From Hyaloscypha bicolor E (lineage: Eukaryota > Ascomycota > Leotiomycetes > Helotiales > Hyaloscyphaceae), in assembly GCF_002865645.1 (NCBI RefSeq), contig NW_020194563.1:640152-704151 (forward strand): 64,000 nucleotides of DNA. The letters are read 5' to 3'. A program made the translations under genes and the position numbers. Below the pieces are notes generated by a model. That model ran no database searches. It was not told the origin of the DNA and was given only the letters and a program-made list of their open reading frames with translations. Shown piece by piece: positions 12,371-21,943 of the stretch; position 1 is the first letter of the stretch, and every line of letters starts with the position of its first letter.

Positions 12371-12623
12371 GCCACTCCCTTCTTTCCTTATTATCGGCAA
12401 AGCTATACTTACTAGCTATATCATCACAAAGACACCTACGGTTAGCCACTCCCTTCTCTCCCTATTATCGGTAAAGTTATACTTATATGCTATATCACCA
12501 TAAAGACACCTGCGATCAGTCACTTCCTTCTCCCCCTATTATCGGCAAAGCTATACTTATACGCTATATCACCATAAAGACACCTGCGATCAGCCATTCC
12601 CTTCTCTCCTTATCGTCGGCACC
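12371..12623. repeat. 74-bp tandem repeat, about 3.4 copies
   Basis: Units start at 12371, 12445, 12519 and 12593, exactly 74 bp apart. Each begins near GCCACTCCCTTCT, continues through TATTATCGGCAAAGCTATAC and ends near AAAGACACCTGCGATCA. Copies differ mostly by C/T changes, again RIP-like. The array lies upstream of the HET relic and downstream of an AT-rich stretch (12240-12370). Confidence 0.88.
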
Positions 12624-13669
12624 GCAGCACTCACCTCCTATATTAATATTATTATTAGCAACAGATACCGTCCTAGATTATAGCACTCACTATAAAATAT
12701 AAAGCATCGACCTCCCTGCTATCGGAAGTGTATGAAGATCTCGTCGCCATTAGAAGGCCTTAGTACTAGAGGTCGTAGACTCGCACGTCAGTAATATTAT
12801 CCGCGAACCTGACAGGGATTCTCAAGCAACTGGCTTCACGTAGTTAAGAAGGGTAAAAGAAAGTGTAGTTTTTCGAAATTCATTAACGGACACCACGGTC
12901 TTATGCTCTTCGAGCTATCGTAACCTCCTAAACGCCCTTGAGCGGAGGTAGTGATTAATGGGACGAAGGTGATAGGAGTAGTTCTAGATTTAAATCCCGA
13001 AGGTGTACCTCCGTGCAAGTGCGGCCGTGGGCAATCCCGACACAAAGAGGTGGTTTTCATTGGTAGAGCTATGCTCACATGCCCATCGCATGTGAACGGA
13101 TGCCTGTGTTGAGTGGCTGGGAACAGGCAGGCAGGCATGCTTCGTACGTTATCGTGCGCATGTTCCCCCACGGTCGACGAGTGTAAATTAGATTGGTTGC
13201 ATGAAATGCGAGAGCGCCGTCAACATCGACTGGGGAAAGGCGGAACAGCTCGCTGCGGATGGTTAGTACCCAAGGGGCTAGAGCCTAATGCGTTTGAGAA
13301 GTGGTTATGAGACAAGACGGCATGCACATCAAAGGTGTCTTTGTGTATTGCCTCCTGCCTACTGGTCCGGAAGTGGGGCACTTCCCGGTGCAGCCACTTA
13401 GGTACAGGATCCTGACTCGGACTCCAACACTGCGTGTTCTCCCTCCAAAGTGTATGGCAGAGGTTGCAATTGAGGCGTCGAATTAGAGGACCTCCGCGGA
13501 GGATTCTTGGGACAGCGTGCTACCCTCTTGACGACAGCGTCTAACTCTAGCTCCCTGTGAGTCACTTGCGCAGTGGAGATTATGATGGACATACATATCT
13601 TCCGGACTCGAGTGTAGGTTCGAACTCGGCCGTTGCGCATACGCTGGGGGCGGGCCGTCAATTTGACCT
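12624..13669. other. GC-balanced spacer, no supported gene
   Basis: Several short overlapping ORFs occur on both strands (for example 12836-13171 minus and 13398-13661 minus). None shows a domain, and no pair could be joined by in-phase introns. This is the left-hand target flank of the hAT insertion. Confidence 0.4.
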
Positions 13670-13677
13670 GTTCTTGT
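13670..13677. repeat. Left 8-bp target-site duplication
   Basis: GTTCTTGT, directly abutting the CAGTG terminus of the hAT element. The identical octamer occurs at 19212-19219 directly after the other terminus. Confidence 0.95.
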
Positions 13678-13695
13678 CAGTGTGGGCTCCGATAA
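13678..13695 (+). repeat. hAT left terminal inverted repeat
   Basis: CAGTGTGGGCTCCGATAA is perfectly inverted at 19194-19211. The CAGTG start is typical of hAT elements. The adjoining 13696-13790 is packed with ATCGATAA/TTATCGAT palindromic words, and a similar array lies inside the right end. Such subterminal arrays are commonly transposase-binding regions; that role is inferred here. Confidence 0.95.
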
Positions 13696-13968
13696 ATTAT
13701 CGATCGAAATTATCGATTAGTAATCGTTATCGGCTAAGCGATCGATAAACGATCGATATCGATAATTATCGTCGATAAAAGTGGGCCCAGCCATTAAACG
13801 AGCCCCATTACGGCTTTCTAGTTCAATTATAAACCGATTAGTATTAAGATTAGTATAAAAGTATACTATTATTACTATACTATTAGACTTTTTAACTTTT
13901 TATTTAATAGTCTATTATATAACATAGACTAGCTAGTATTTAATCCAGTTATTAATAATTCTATTAAT

Positions 13969-14133
13969 AAAAGTGGGCCCAGCCAGCCCTTAAGCGAGCC
14001 CCATTACCTCGATAATTATTAATAAAAGTAGGCCCAGCCAGCCCTTAAGCGAGCCCTATTACCTCGATAATTATTAATAAAAGTGGGCCCAGCTAGCCAT
14101 TAAGCGAGTCCTATTACATGAATATCTCGCTTT
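13969..14133. repeat. 55-bp tandem repeat in the hAT left arm
   Basis: Units starting AAAAGTGGGCCC or a close variant lie at 13969, 14024 and 14079, period 55, each continuing AGCCAGCCCTTAAGCGAGCC and ending near CCTCGATAATTATTAAT. A related copy starts near 13775. The 13775-13925 and 14079-14250 segments also share about 150 bp after the unit (CTTTCTAGTTCAATTATAAA and onward), a larger internal duplication. Confidence 0.85.
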
Positions 14134-14364
14134 CTAGTTTAATTATAAACCGATTAGTATAAAGATTAGTATAAAAGTAGACTATTATAAATATACTATT
14201 ATACTTTCTATTTAATAGTCTATTATATAATATAGACTAGCTAGTATTTAATATATAATACTAAGATTTATACTACTATTTCTTCCAAAAAAGATTAAAA
14301 TTTTCATACTTTCTTTTATCCTCTCTTTAATATATAATAGTACTTTATCTTCTATTATTTAAAT

Positions 14365-16545
14365 ATGGCTTCTGAATCTGCCTTATTAATCTATTAAGCC
14401 TCTACTAATATAGACTCGACTCGATCCAAATCTGATTCTAAATAGGGAGAACTTACGAGAGCTATTTAGGCTTATACTTGTCTCGGGTATCCAGATACAG
14501 GAGAACTACCTAAATACTACTATTATCTTCCTTATAAAAAGGAAAATCTACTAAATATTTATTTGACTTCAGTCTTTACTAATTAATATAATTATCTCAA
14601 GTTAGTATATAATATTACTATTAAGAGCGGATCGGAAATTAGTCTACTTTAATTAAAAGTAATTAACTAGCTATAATAGCTTTACTTATAAGTAGAGTTA
14701 TCTGGCTAAATAACTGAAATTAATATATATATCTTTTAATAATACCTTAATCGGGTAATAATTTATAAAGCTTTAATTTCATTAATTATTATCTATAATT
14801 TACCTTTTCGAGTAGTTAAATAGCCCGAATTTCATATCTTTTATTAAGTACTTAATCCAGAATCTCAGCCCTTTCTTTCTATAACTTACTCTTATATAAG
14901 AAAAAAGCTTGGGAAGTACTAGATTAGCTTAAAGGATATTATATAATAAAAACTCTAGTCTATAGTTTTAAGTATTTATCTCGCTCTTAATATCTGGACT
15001 TCTCTATAAGAATATCTTCTTTTAGGTATTATTATATATTTTATTAAATAACAAGATAAGAATCATGTAAAGGCCCTTCTAGCTCTTTATATAGTACCAG
15101 GTTATTTAGGAGAAAACTAATTTATGGTTTTATAACCTGTACTTTAAGACTATGGTATTACTAAATAACTTAGAGCTATTATTAGTAATAATACTAGTAT
15201 AAATAGTATATTATATTAAGCTATTTAGGCTTATTTACTAAGGGAAGAAGGATTAGAATAGGATACTTTATAATAGCGGGTTTATTATTTAGGATATATT
15301 ATTAATCTTTCTATATAAGCCTTTTTATTTCATAATATTTTTATAGATAGAGAAGTAGAGGCGCTTAATAAGTAAGAGAACTTGGGAGATTTGGAAGCCC
15401 TATTAAGTAATAAGGAAAAACAAATGAAATTTCGACTTTTGGGACTATTAGGCTAGCTTTATAATATTATTATATATATTCGTTACTTTCCTAGTCAGAT
15501 TACTAGATTTAAAGCTCTTACTAGGAGAATAATTCCTCTTAATAATCGGATGTAATAGAATAGCTAGTATATAATATTTAATATTACTCTTTAGTAATAT
15601 ACTTATCTTAATACCTATTATAAGAAGTATTTTATAGATCTGAAATCAGATTACCTTAGTCCGGAAGACTAGGGAAGGCTTCGGATAATTTCTATCTTTC
15701 TTAAACCATTTTATAGAGCTATTCTTGAGACTTAAGGAAATACTATAATTATTAATTAGGTGCTTTTTATAATAGATGTTTTAATTCGAGTATTTAATAG
15801 ATTACTAGTAAGTAATAATTTTTATACTAATTTTTATACTAATTTTTATACTAATCTTTATACTAATCTTTATTACTTAAATTAATAATACTAACTATAG
15901 TATAATAGAATATATATATAAATAATAAAGACTTTTATACTCGAATCCGGAAAGAGTAAGAGGTCTTTAATATATATTACCGCAAGTCTAATAATATGCC
16001 TCTTTATACTACTGCTCTTATACTTTATCCGAATTACTATATAAAGTATATTAGGGCTAATTAGGAGAAAAGATAGGTTTAGCCTACCTTAACTAAAGTT
16101 AAAAAGCTTTAGGAGAAATATTGAGATCAGATATTTATCCCTAATAGTTCGGTACTAGTTAAGGAGATTAAATAGCTAGTAGAGAGAGAACTAGATAATT
16201 TTAATAAGATTACTCAGATATTAGGGGAATATATATGACTAGCAAGTTAAGACAAATACGAGAATTATTATTAGAAGAAGCTATATAATATTAGGGACTT
16301 ATCTATACTTTAATAGTAGTATTAAGATATATAAAGAAAGCGCTAGCCGAAGTTCTTATTTATAGTAATTAATATTCTCTTAATTCTAGTAATAAGTACT
16401 AAAGCAGAGCAAATCTTTTTAGGTACTTGCTATATAGTATTATGGAATAGGACCCAAATAATAGCTAAGACTTTAGAGATAGTAGAATACTTGAAGTATT
16501 AGAAAAGAAGTGGGATTTTGAGTATTTTTATTAATACTAGTAAGG
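14365..16545 (+). pseudogene. hAT transposase, RIP-degraded
   Basis: From the ATG at 14365 one frame reads as a long protein interrupted by many TAA/TAG codons where Gln or Trp is expected. Recognisable parts are YNLPFRVV before an acidic catalytic region, LALNIWTS, KALLALYIVPGYLGEN and a Cys/His-like region near 15270-15300. The C-terminal dimerisation part at about 16390-16530 contains STKAEQIFLGT, equivalent to the family's S-x-x-ER-x-FS motif, then TLEIVEYLK. An intron at 15808-15900 (GTAAGT...CTAACTATAG) holds a 12-bp tandem repeat. Expected hAT order and length fit. The copy cannot encode active enzyme. Confidence 0.85.
15819..15870. repeat. 12-bp tandem repeat inside the transposase intron
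   Basis: The unit TTTTTATACTAA/TCTTTATACTAA is repeated about four times within the intron 15808-15900. The same 12-mer, as one or two copies in either orientation, recurs elsewhere in the element: near 13840, 14153, 16560, 17137, 17440, 17810 and 18706. Confidence 0.8.
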
Positions 16546-16589
16546 GATAGTAAGATTAGTATAAAAATTAGTATAATTATAATTATTTT

Positions 16590-17990
16590 CTTTATAATTT
16601 ATGACTACTAGTATCTTAAAGACATAGTGCCTAGCTAACTACTACTTTTATTAAAGAAGTTTCTCAAATATTATTAAGTAGCTATAGTATCTTCTATAAC
16701 TCATAACTTAGAATTAGATAGGAAAACGTATTAGTATAAGCTATTCTTTGGCTCCTTTCTAGTATATACTAGTAGTATTACTACTTTGTAGCCTTTTCGA
16801 GATTTAGTAGAGAAGTGAAAGCTAATAGTATTTAACTTAGCCTCGGATTCTGGCTACTAAATAGTAGGACTAGGAAGGTTAATCTATTTATTATCTCCTT
16901 ATACCTAACTAGCCAAGTTTCTCCAAATAGCCTTTTTGCCTGGTATAAAGAATTTAGCAGGACTAATAAGCGTAATATAGTTACTATATAATAATTAGTA
17001 ATTAATATAAAGATAAGTAAAATCTATACCTGCTATATAATAATCTGATCTTATGAAATAAGGATCTCTTCTTCTTTTGCCAAGTTTCCTACTATACCGT
17101 AAACTCAATATGCTTGTATTTCTATTTTAGTTAGTTTTATACTAATCTTTATACTAATCCAAAAAGAGGTTATATATCTTGGCCAAAGCTCTTTATATAC
17201 TATTAGCCTTTTCTTTTATTTTATTCTCTGGAACTCGCTTAATCTCTTTCTCTTAATTAAGCTTTTCCTTAGTCTTCTATATCTCTTTAAACTATATATT
17301 ATTCTCGGAATTATATTTAATATCTTCTTATACCGGGTTACTATTATCCCAAGCTATATATGAGCTACTATACTTACTATAGCCAAGTAATTATTTAACT
17401 GCTTTCTAATCCTTTCCTTATTATTCTCTAAAGCCAGATTAGTATAAAGATTAGTATAGGAATATTCTGAAAATACCTCCTTAATTTAATACTCATAGTA
17501 GACTCCTGTACTATTTCCTATTATCTTAATAGTAAAGCACTTTTATATATTACCGAGCTTACTACCTTACGTTTTACTACTATAATTACACCTTAATCTG
17601 CTACCTTTGCCTTCTTAATCTTAGTACGAATAGAATCTTTTGCAAGAGCTTTATTATGCTTGTATGCTTTTATAATATTTGGGTTTTGAGACAGATCCGT
17701 TAGTGCTTTTCTCTTGCGAGTAATAGTACGGACAGATCCGATAGAAGAGGCTAGTTGAGATATTATATTAATATGGCTACTATCCTATAATATTATAATT
17801 AGTATAAAGATTAATATAATATAAGTATAGACTTACCTCAGGCTCTAGGGATAATTTAATAATAATTAGTAATATTTTGCAATTACTAATATATTTGGTA
17901 TACTAATTATAGTTTATTACTATAGAACATACTATAAGGACGATCTATATAGAGATTAGTAGATTAATTAGTATATTAGAATACTAACTT
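16590..17990 (-). pseudogene. Second hAT cargo gene, unidentified, charged and coiled-coil-like
   Basis: Read on the minus strand, several segments stay open apart from TAA/TAG at Gln-like codons. One is SIGSVRTITRKRKALTDLSQ with KAYKHNKALAKDSIRTKIKK, a basic region. A charged segment follows containing KEIKRVPENKIKEKAN, then one with KSRKGYKVV and YTRKEP. Probable introns are GTAAGT...TTATAG near 17835-17783 and one ending CTGGCTTTAG near 17438. The ATG and exact exons are unresolved. It converges on the transposase and is divergent from the H3-like gene, sharing the upstream region 17990-18308. I do not recognise a family; a DNA-binding or accessory transposition protein is possible. Confidence 0.5.
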
Positions 17991-18308
17991 ATAGGTTATG
18001 GTATGAAGTTATATAGTAGTATAGTTAAGTTATTAAGAAGAGATTAAAAGGTAAGCGAGGTAAGGTAAAATAAAATTGACTTTATAATATAAAATAATTC
18101 ACTTTTAAGGCATATGAAATTTTTTTTAAGCTATTACCTTACTCTTCCCTATTACTTTACCTTAGCTAATACCTTTCCTTTAACTATACTACTTTAATCC
18201 CTTAATTAATCCCTTAATTAACTCCTTTTATGGTATATCTCTTGATTTATATTAATTACTATACTAATCAAGATATAGTAATCGTAATCTCTAGTTAATT
18301 ATTTAACT

Positions 18309-18830
18309 ATGGTATGAACCAAGCAAACTAATGGCAAGCGTATTACTTCTAGGAAGGCTCTTATAGGCAAGGCTCCAAGAAAAACACTTGGCGGAAAAGG
18401 CCGTATTCCTGCTATTATATAAAAGAGAAAATATAGGTTTAGACCTGGCAGTTAGTTAATTAGTAAAAATATTAGTATATTTACTAACTGGATTTATAGC
18501 TAAGGCCCTTTAAGAAATCAGAAAATATTAGAGAAGTACTGATTTATTAATTCCAAAGGCATTATTTCATTAATTAGTAAAGGAGATTTTGGCTCAGGAA
18601 AGTGGATAAGATATACGTATCCAAGCTTCGGCTTTATATGCTTTGCAAGAGTTTGCGGAGGCGCTTCTTATTACGGAGTTTAAGTATAAGTCATTTTTCT
18701 TAATTATACTAATTTTTATACTAATCTAATTCTAGTAATAAACCTTGCAGCTATTCATATAAAGCGGATTACTATCCAGAAAAAGAATATAAAGCTAGTC
18801 TAATAAATGAGATTAGGAATAATGGGTATT
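18309..18830 (+). pseudogene. Histone H3-like gene relic carried inside the hAT element
   Basis: Exon 1 (18309-18450) starts ATG and reads MV*TKQT, then GKAPRKTLGGKG, then KRKYRFRPG. Histone H3 has ARTKQT, GKAPRK and RYRPGT in the same order and spacing (48 residues to PGT against 46 in H3 counting Met). A 49-bp intron (18451-18499, GTTAGT...TACTAAC...TATAG) is in phase and restores PGTKAL*EIRKY. Exon 2 gives STDLLIPKALF, LVKEILAQESG, DIRIQASALYALQEFAEALL, which are the H3 alpha-N, alpha-1 and alpha-2 regions. After a second intron (about 18686-18735, boundary uncertain) comes NLAAIHIKRITIQKKNIKLV, the H3 C-terminal loop and alpha-3. Stops are mostly at Gln-compatible codons. It keeps the K4-type ARTKQT-like tail and lacks the lengthened loop 1 of CENP-A, so it looks like a divergent H3 variant. 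Strand and position place it next to the right end of the transposon. Confidence 0.88.
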
Positions 18831-19193
18831 AGCAAGGTTAGCGAATGCCTTATAGTAGTACTATAGGATAGTTAGTTTACTTGGGTTGCTAGCAAAGTAA
18901 CCAGGTCAGGCGTTAGGGAATTAATCTTTATATCTAAGGCAAAATAGTTAGCTAGCTATTAGATTAATAAAGCAATAACTCAAATCATTACTTTTTTAAT
19001 ATATCTCAAATTAGTTATATTCTTTAAAGAACTAGTATAAAGATTAATTAATTAATTAATTAATTAGAACAGAGAGCAGGAGGGGCAGATTCTGCCGGGC
19101 CCCTCACCGCCTAGAACGATAATTATCGCCAATTATCGATAATTATCGATTATTGACAAATTAGTGCGATTATCTAATTATCGCTTATCGAGC

Positions 19194-19211
19194 TTATCGG
19201 AGCCCACACTG
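19194..19211 (-). repeat. hAT right terminal inverted repeat
   Basis: TTATCGGAGCCCACACTG is the exact reverse complement of 13678-13695. It is preceded by ATCGATAATTATCG-type words at 19110-19190 and a run of ATTA units near 19050. Confidence 0.95.
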
Positions 19212-19219
19212 GTTCTTGT
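19212..19219. repeat. Right 8-bp target-site duplication
   Basis: GTTCTTGT, identical to 13670-13677. An 8-bp duplication is the size made by hAT transposases. Confidence 0.95.
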
Positions 19220-20251
19220 AAGGTCCCGAAAAGAAGAGGTGGCCAGTATTAGAAGCCTGTAGCTGCGTTGTCTCAAAGTCACGGCGTCCCAGAGCTGACT
19301 CAGGCTTGATCGCAAGGCGTGCAAGACAGCTAACCCAAAGGCGGACTGTGCGAACCGACGCTTTTTGTTGTACATCGCAGAATATGATCGCGATCTTTAT
19401 CGATTGTTGAGGTACGGCGGATGGCTCGTAAGCCCGCCTAAGTGCGGGGTAATGCATCGATCTCCGTTTCTTGCGTAAGTGCTTAAAAGAGCTTGCCTAA
19501 GTTACCAATCTGGTCATCTTGTGGTAGCGGCTCTCGGGTGTGGCTAGCTAGTGAAGCTGGCCGCCCTATGGGTGAACCTTGAACTTTGAACGGCCAAGAC
19601 ACTTCCCTTGGTCTTCTATAAGCTTGATGGTTGCGGCATCTCTTCCTTTTGCTAAGTACTACAGGTGGAGCTTTTCCTGATTGCATTAGCCACGGAGGAT
19701 GTGGGATGTCTAGGCAGAAACTTCGCATTATTGTAACGGCGTGGAATATTTCTGGTGATGCTGAAGTAAATGTTGACGAATGCGGTTGCCCCCCTCTCTC
19801 AGAGCGGGGGCAAATTGCGGCTGAGGTTTGAAATATCTGGCGAGAGTTACCGAGCACTTGCGTCGTGAAAATCATTAACCTCGCAAAACGATCACCACCA
19901 AAGTCATCCCCATAGATGCTATCATTATGCGAACAGGTCATTCCCATTAACTACCCGATAATATCATCAACTAGTCTAAACGCCATTGACACCACATACA
20001 ACCCATACAATATGGTTTGGGACCAACCAATGTGGGGAAGTGCCATCACCACGCAGCATTTGCGGGACAGCATAAGCCGTAAGGTGGGAATCACATGGAG
20101 GCTTGTCTAGATTCCATCATAAACGGTTGACTCCTATACAGGTCTATAATTGTGGAATCAACACCACGTATTGCACAGGGCCGCCGGCTCAGTCGTCTTC
20201 CTTCCCTGCTCTATATTGCTCAATAGATCGCCTCGCAGCAATCACACGGCA
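19220..20251. other. Right flank of the hAT element, no confident gene
   Basis: GC-balanced. A 154-codon minus-strand ORF (19947-19483) starts with ATG but has no motif I recognise and no paralogue in the window. Other ORFs are shorter and overlap. I do not call a gene. Confidence 0.35.
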
Positions 20252-20847
20252 TTATTGAGCCAGCATATCCTCCACTAAATCGACGACCAGTAGACGTATT
20301 CGTTGCTCCGTACCCTTAACCCCTTCCTCGACCAGACGGCATTGTTGCGCTTGCAGATCCTCCAACAAATCGCCAAATAAGGCGTGAGTTTGATTGTCCG
20401 TGTCTTTGAAGCCCCAAGGACTCTGCATTTTTGGGAGTCTAGGAGCTCCCGCAGCGCAGAAATCATCTTGCGATTTTGGGTCTCTATTTTGTATATAATG
20501 GTCGTTGTTTTGCGTTGGTGGTTCCCCTGGGTCTGGGAGAGAATATCGAGGCTCTCTCCGATCGATGCCCGCAAGCGTTCACTGCTGAGATCCGTGGGCT
20601 ATGTGAGCCTGCGTGATTCGAGGTCTATTCGGCGAGTCAACGCTAATTAGTTCAGTGTTTCCTATCCGTAGCAGGTGGAGCTCACGCGTGATTTCTCAGA
20701 TGATCCGCCAAAGCCTCTCTTAGGCCTCCTCGTCCCTAATCTTCCGAGCGTGGGTTCATTCTGGTTCTGCTCGAGAGTTGCGCTCGAAGCTGTACTTGAT
20801 GAAGTCGGCTCGGTGACACGAGTGCGGTTGCGGAGTTGGGACGGCAT
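20252..20847 (-). pseudogene. Small coiled-coil protein gene with a frameshift in an A-run
   Basis: Exon 1 (20847-20686) begins MPSQLRNRTRVTEPTSSST and is Ser/Thr/Arg-rich. An 87-bp intron (20685-20599, GTGAGC...ACATAG) is in phase 0. Exon 2 reads PTDLSSERLRASIGESLDIL and ends that frame in MISALRELLDSQK. A second frame then continues with NQTHALFGDLLEDLQAQQ and RIRLLVVDLVEDMLAQ to TAA at 20252. The switch falls at CCAAAAATGC near 20443; one more A would keep a single frame. The product would be about 170-180 residues with heptad-like hydrophobic spacing after residue 60. Function unknown. Either a genuine one-base deletion or a homopolymer error in the assembly explains it. Confidence 0.6.
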
Positions 20848-21943
20848 AAGGGAAGGTTTGTGTGGGGTCAAACTGCGGGTGGAAATGTTGAACTGATGGC
20901 AAGGATACGGCCGAGGTGGCTGGCAATATGGGGGGGAGGGCTCATATTTATAATAGTTGGGAAGGCGCACAGCCCACCATTTCGCTGAGAACCCCTCCCC
21001 TGAACGACGCTGTATGGAGCCTGATTGGGCAGACATGTTCCAATGGTGTTTACGAGAGCCGGTTCCTCCATCCCAATCGTACGAGGAGACCACGATGCAG
21101 GCATGGGGGTCAGACATGCATTATCGCATTCAGTACATATTACGATTCCTCGATATACTATTTCTCAAAAGCTATTGAAACACAGCAGAACGAAAGATAA
21201 CCCATATTTGCAATCTGGTAGACTTTCCCGAGTCCATTTCAAACTCTATACATCCTTTACATTAGTACATAGCCTTATACCCCAGAAGTCGGCCGCTCTG
21301 ATAAAGCCATCCAAGGACCTGATTCTAAGCTATGGCTTGACTTCTCGGGATCACTGGTAAGCTTAGCTGTATGAGGACGGCCGCGTTGGGAACCGAGGCC
21401 AACGTCGCCTTGACATGGAAAAGGTACAACGACCAGCAAGAGATCGGGCCTTTTGCAGAACTTCTCCGGCCTATTTCTGACTCCTTGACAGGCCATTTTT
21501 GATAGGCCGCCAAAATTGGAGCTGGGCCACTTTCCGTACCTGGCGATATCAAGCTCGTACATCTTTTTGAATTACTGCTCCGCGCAAATATTATTTAGAC
21601 AGTTAGTTACAGTAATAGACAAGAATGCAATTTTGAAATGATGTCTATCGTCGCTTGGTCTGTATCCTATATCCTGTAGTATTATGCAAAGATGTAGACT
21701 CACCCCACTGCTTCTCACCAGAACTGAGCCCCAGCATAGTCTCTTAATTACGTTGCCAGGCCACCCATGCGGGGGCGGGGGTTGTCCAGACCTATTTGGC
21801 CTCGTCACGTCCAGGTCTGTGCGAGGTCTCGAGTTTACCTGAAAGTGATCGAAACCCAGTGGAACGAAATGACCCATATTTGCAATCTGGCGGACTCTCC
21901 GAGCTCATTTCAAACACTACACACCCTTCCCCTTAGAACACAG
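20848..21943. other. Spacer with a direct repeat of about 90-100 bp
   Basis: GC-balanced DNA with only short overlapping ORFs. About 21173-21265 (containing CCCATATTTGCAATCTGG) is repeated in direct orientation at about 21847-21935, with a few substitutions and indels. The second copy abuts the 3' end of the AAA ATPase relic. No gene is supported between them. Confidence 0.5.

Larger units (their letters stand above)
13678..19211 (+). mobile_element. hAT-superfamily DNA transposon (5,534 bp) with extra cargo genes
   Basis: Perfect 18-bp terminal inverted repeats, a perfect 8-bp target duplication (GTTCTTGT) and an internal transposase relic with the hAT C-terminal dimerisation motif identify the superfamily. 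The interior is AT-rich and full of TAA/TAG at Gln positions, so the copy has been RIP-mutated, while the outer ends stay intact. In order it contains subterminal palindromes, a 55-bp tandem array, the transposase (+), an unidentified minus-strand gene, a histone H3-like relic (+) and the right subterminal array. The perfect ends and duplication argue that insertion was fairly recent relative to decay, and that decay was by mutation rather than deletion. Confidence 0.93.

Noticed and set aside
18309..18830. Calling the H3-like gene a centromeric CENP-A
   Set aside because: The tail keeps a TKQT/GKAPRK pattern and the region before alpha-2 lacks the extra loop residues of CENP-A; a divergent H3 variant fits better, though decay limits certainty.
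13678..19211. Starship-type giant element with a tyrosine-recombinase captain
   Set aside because: Terminal repeats, 8-bp duplication, 5.5-kb size and transposase C-terminus fit hAT; no tyrosine-recombinase gene is visible.
19483..19947. 154-codon ATG-started minus-strand ORF
   Set aside because: No recognisable motif, no intron support and no paralogue; kept as a spacer note only.
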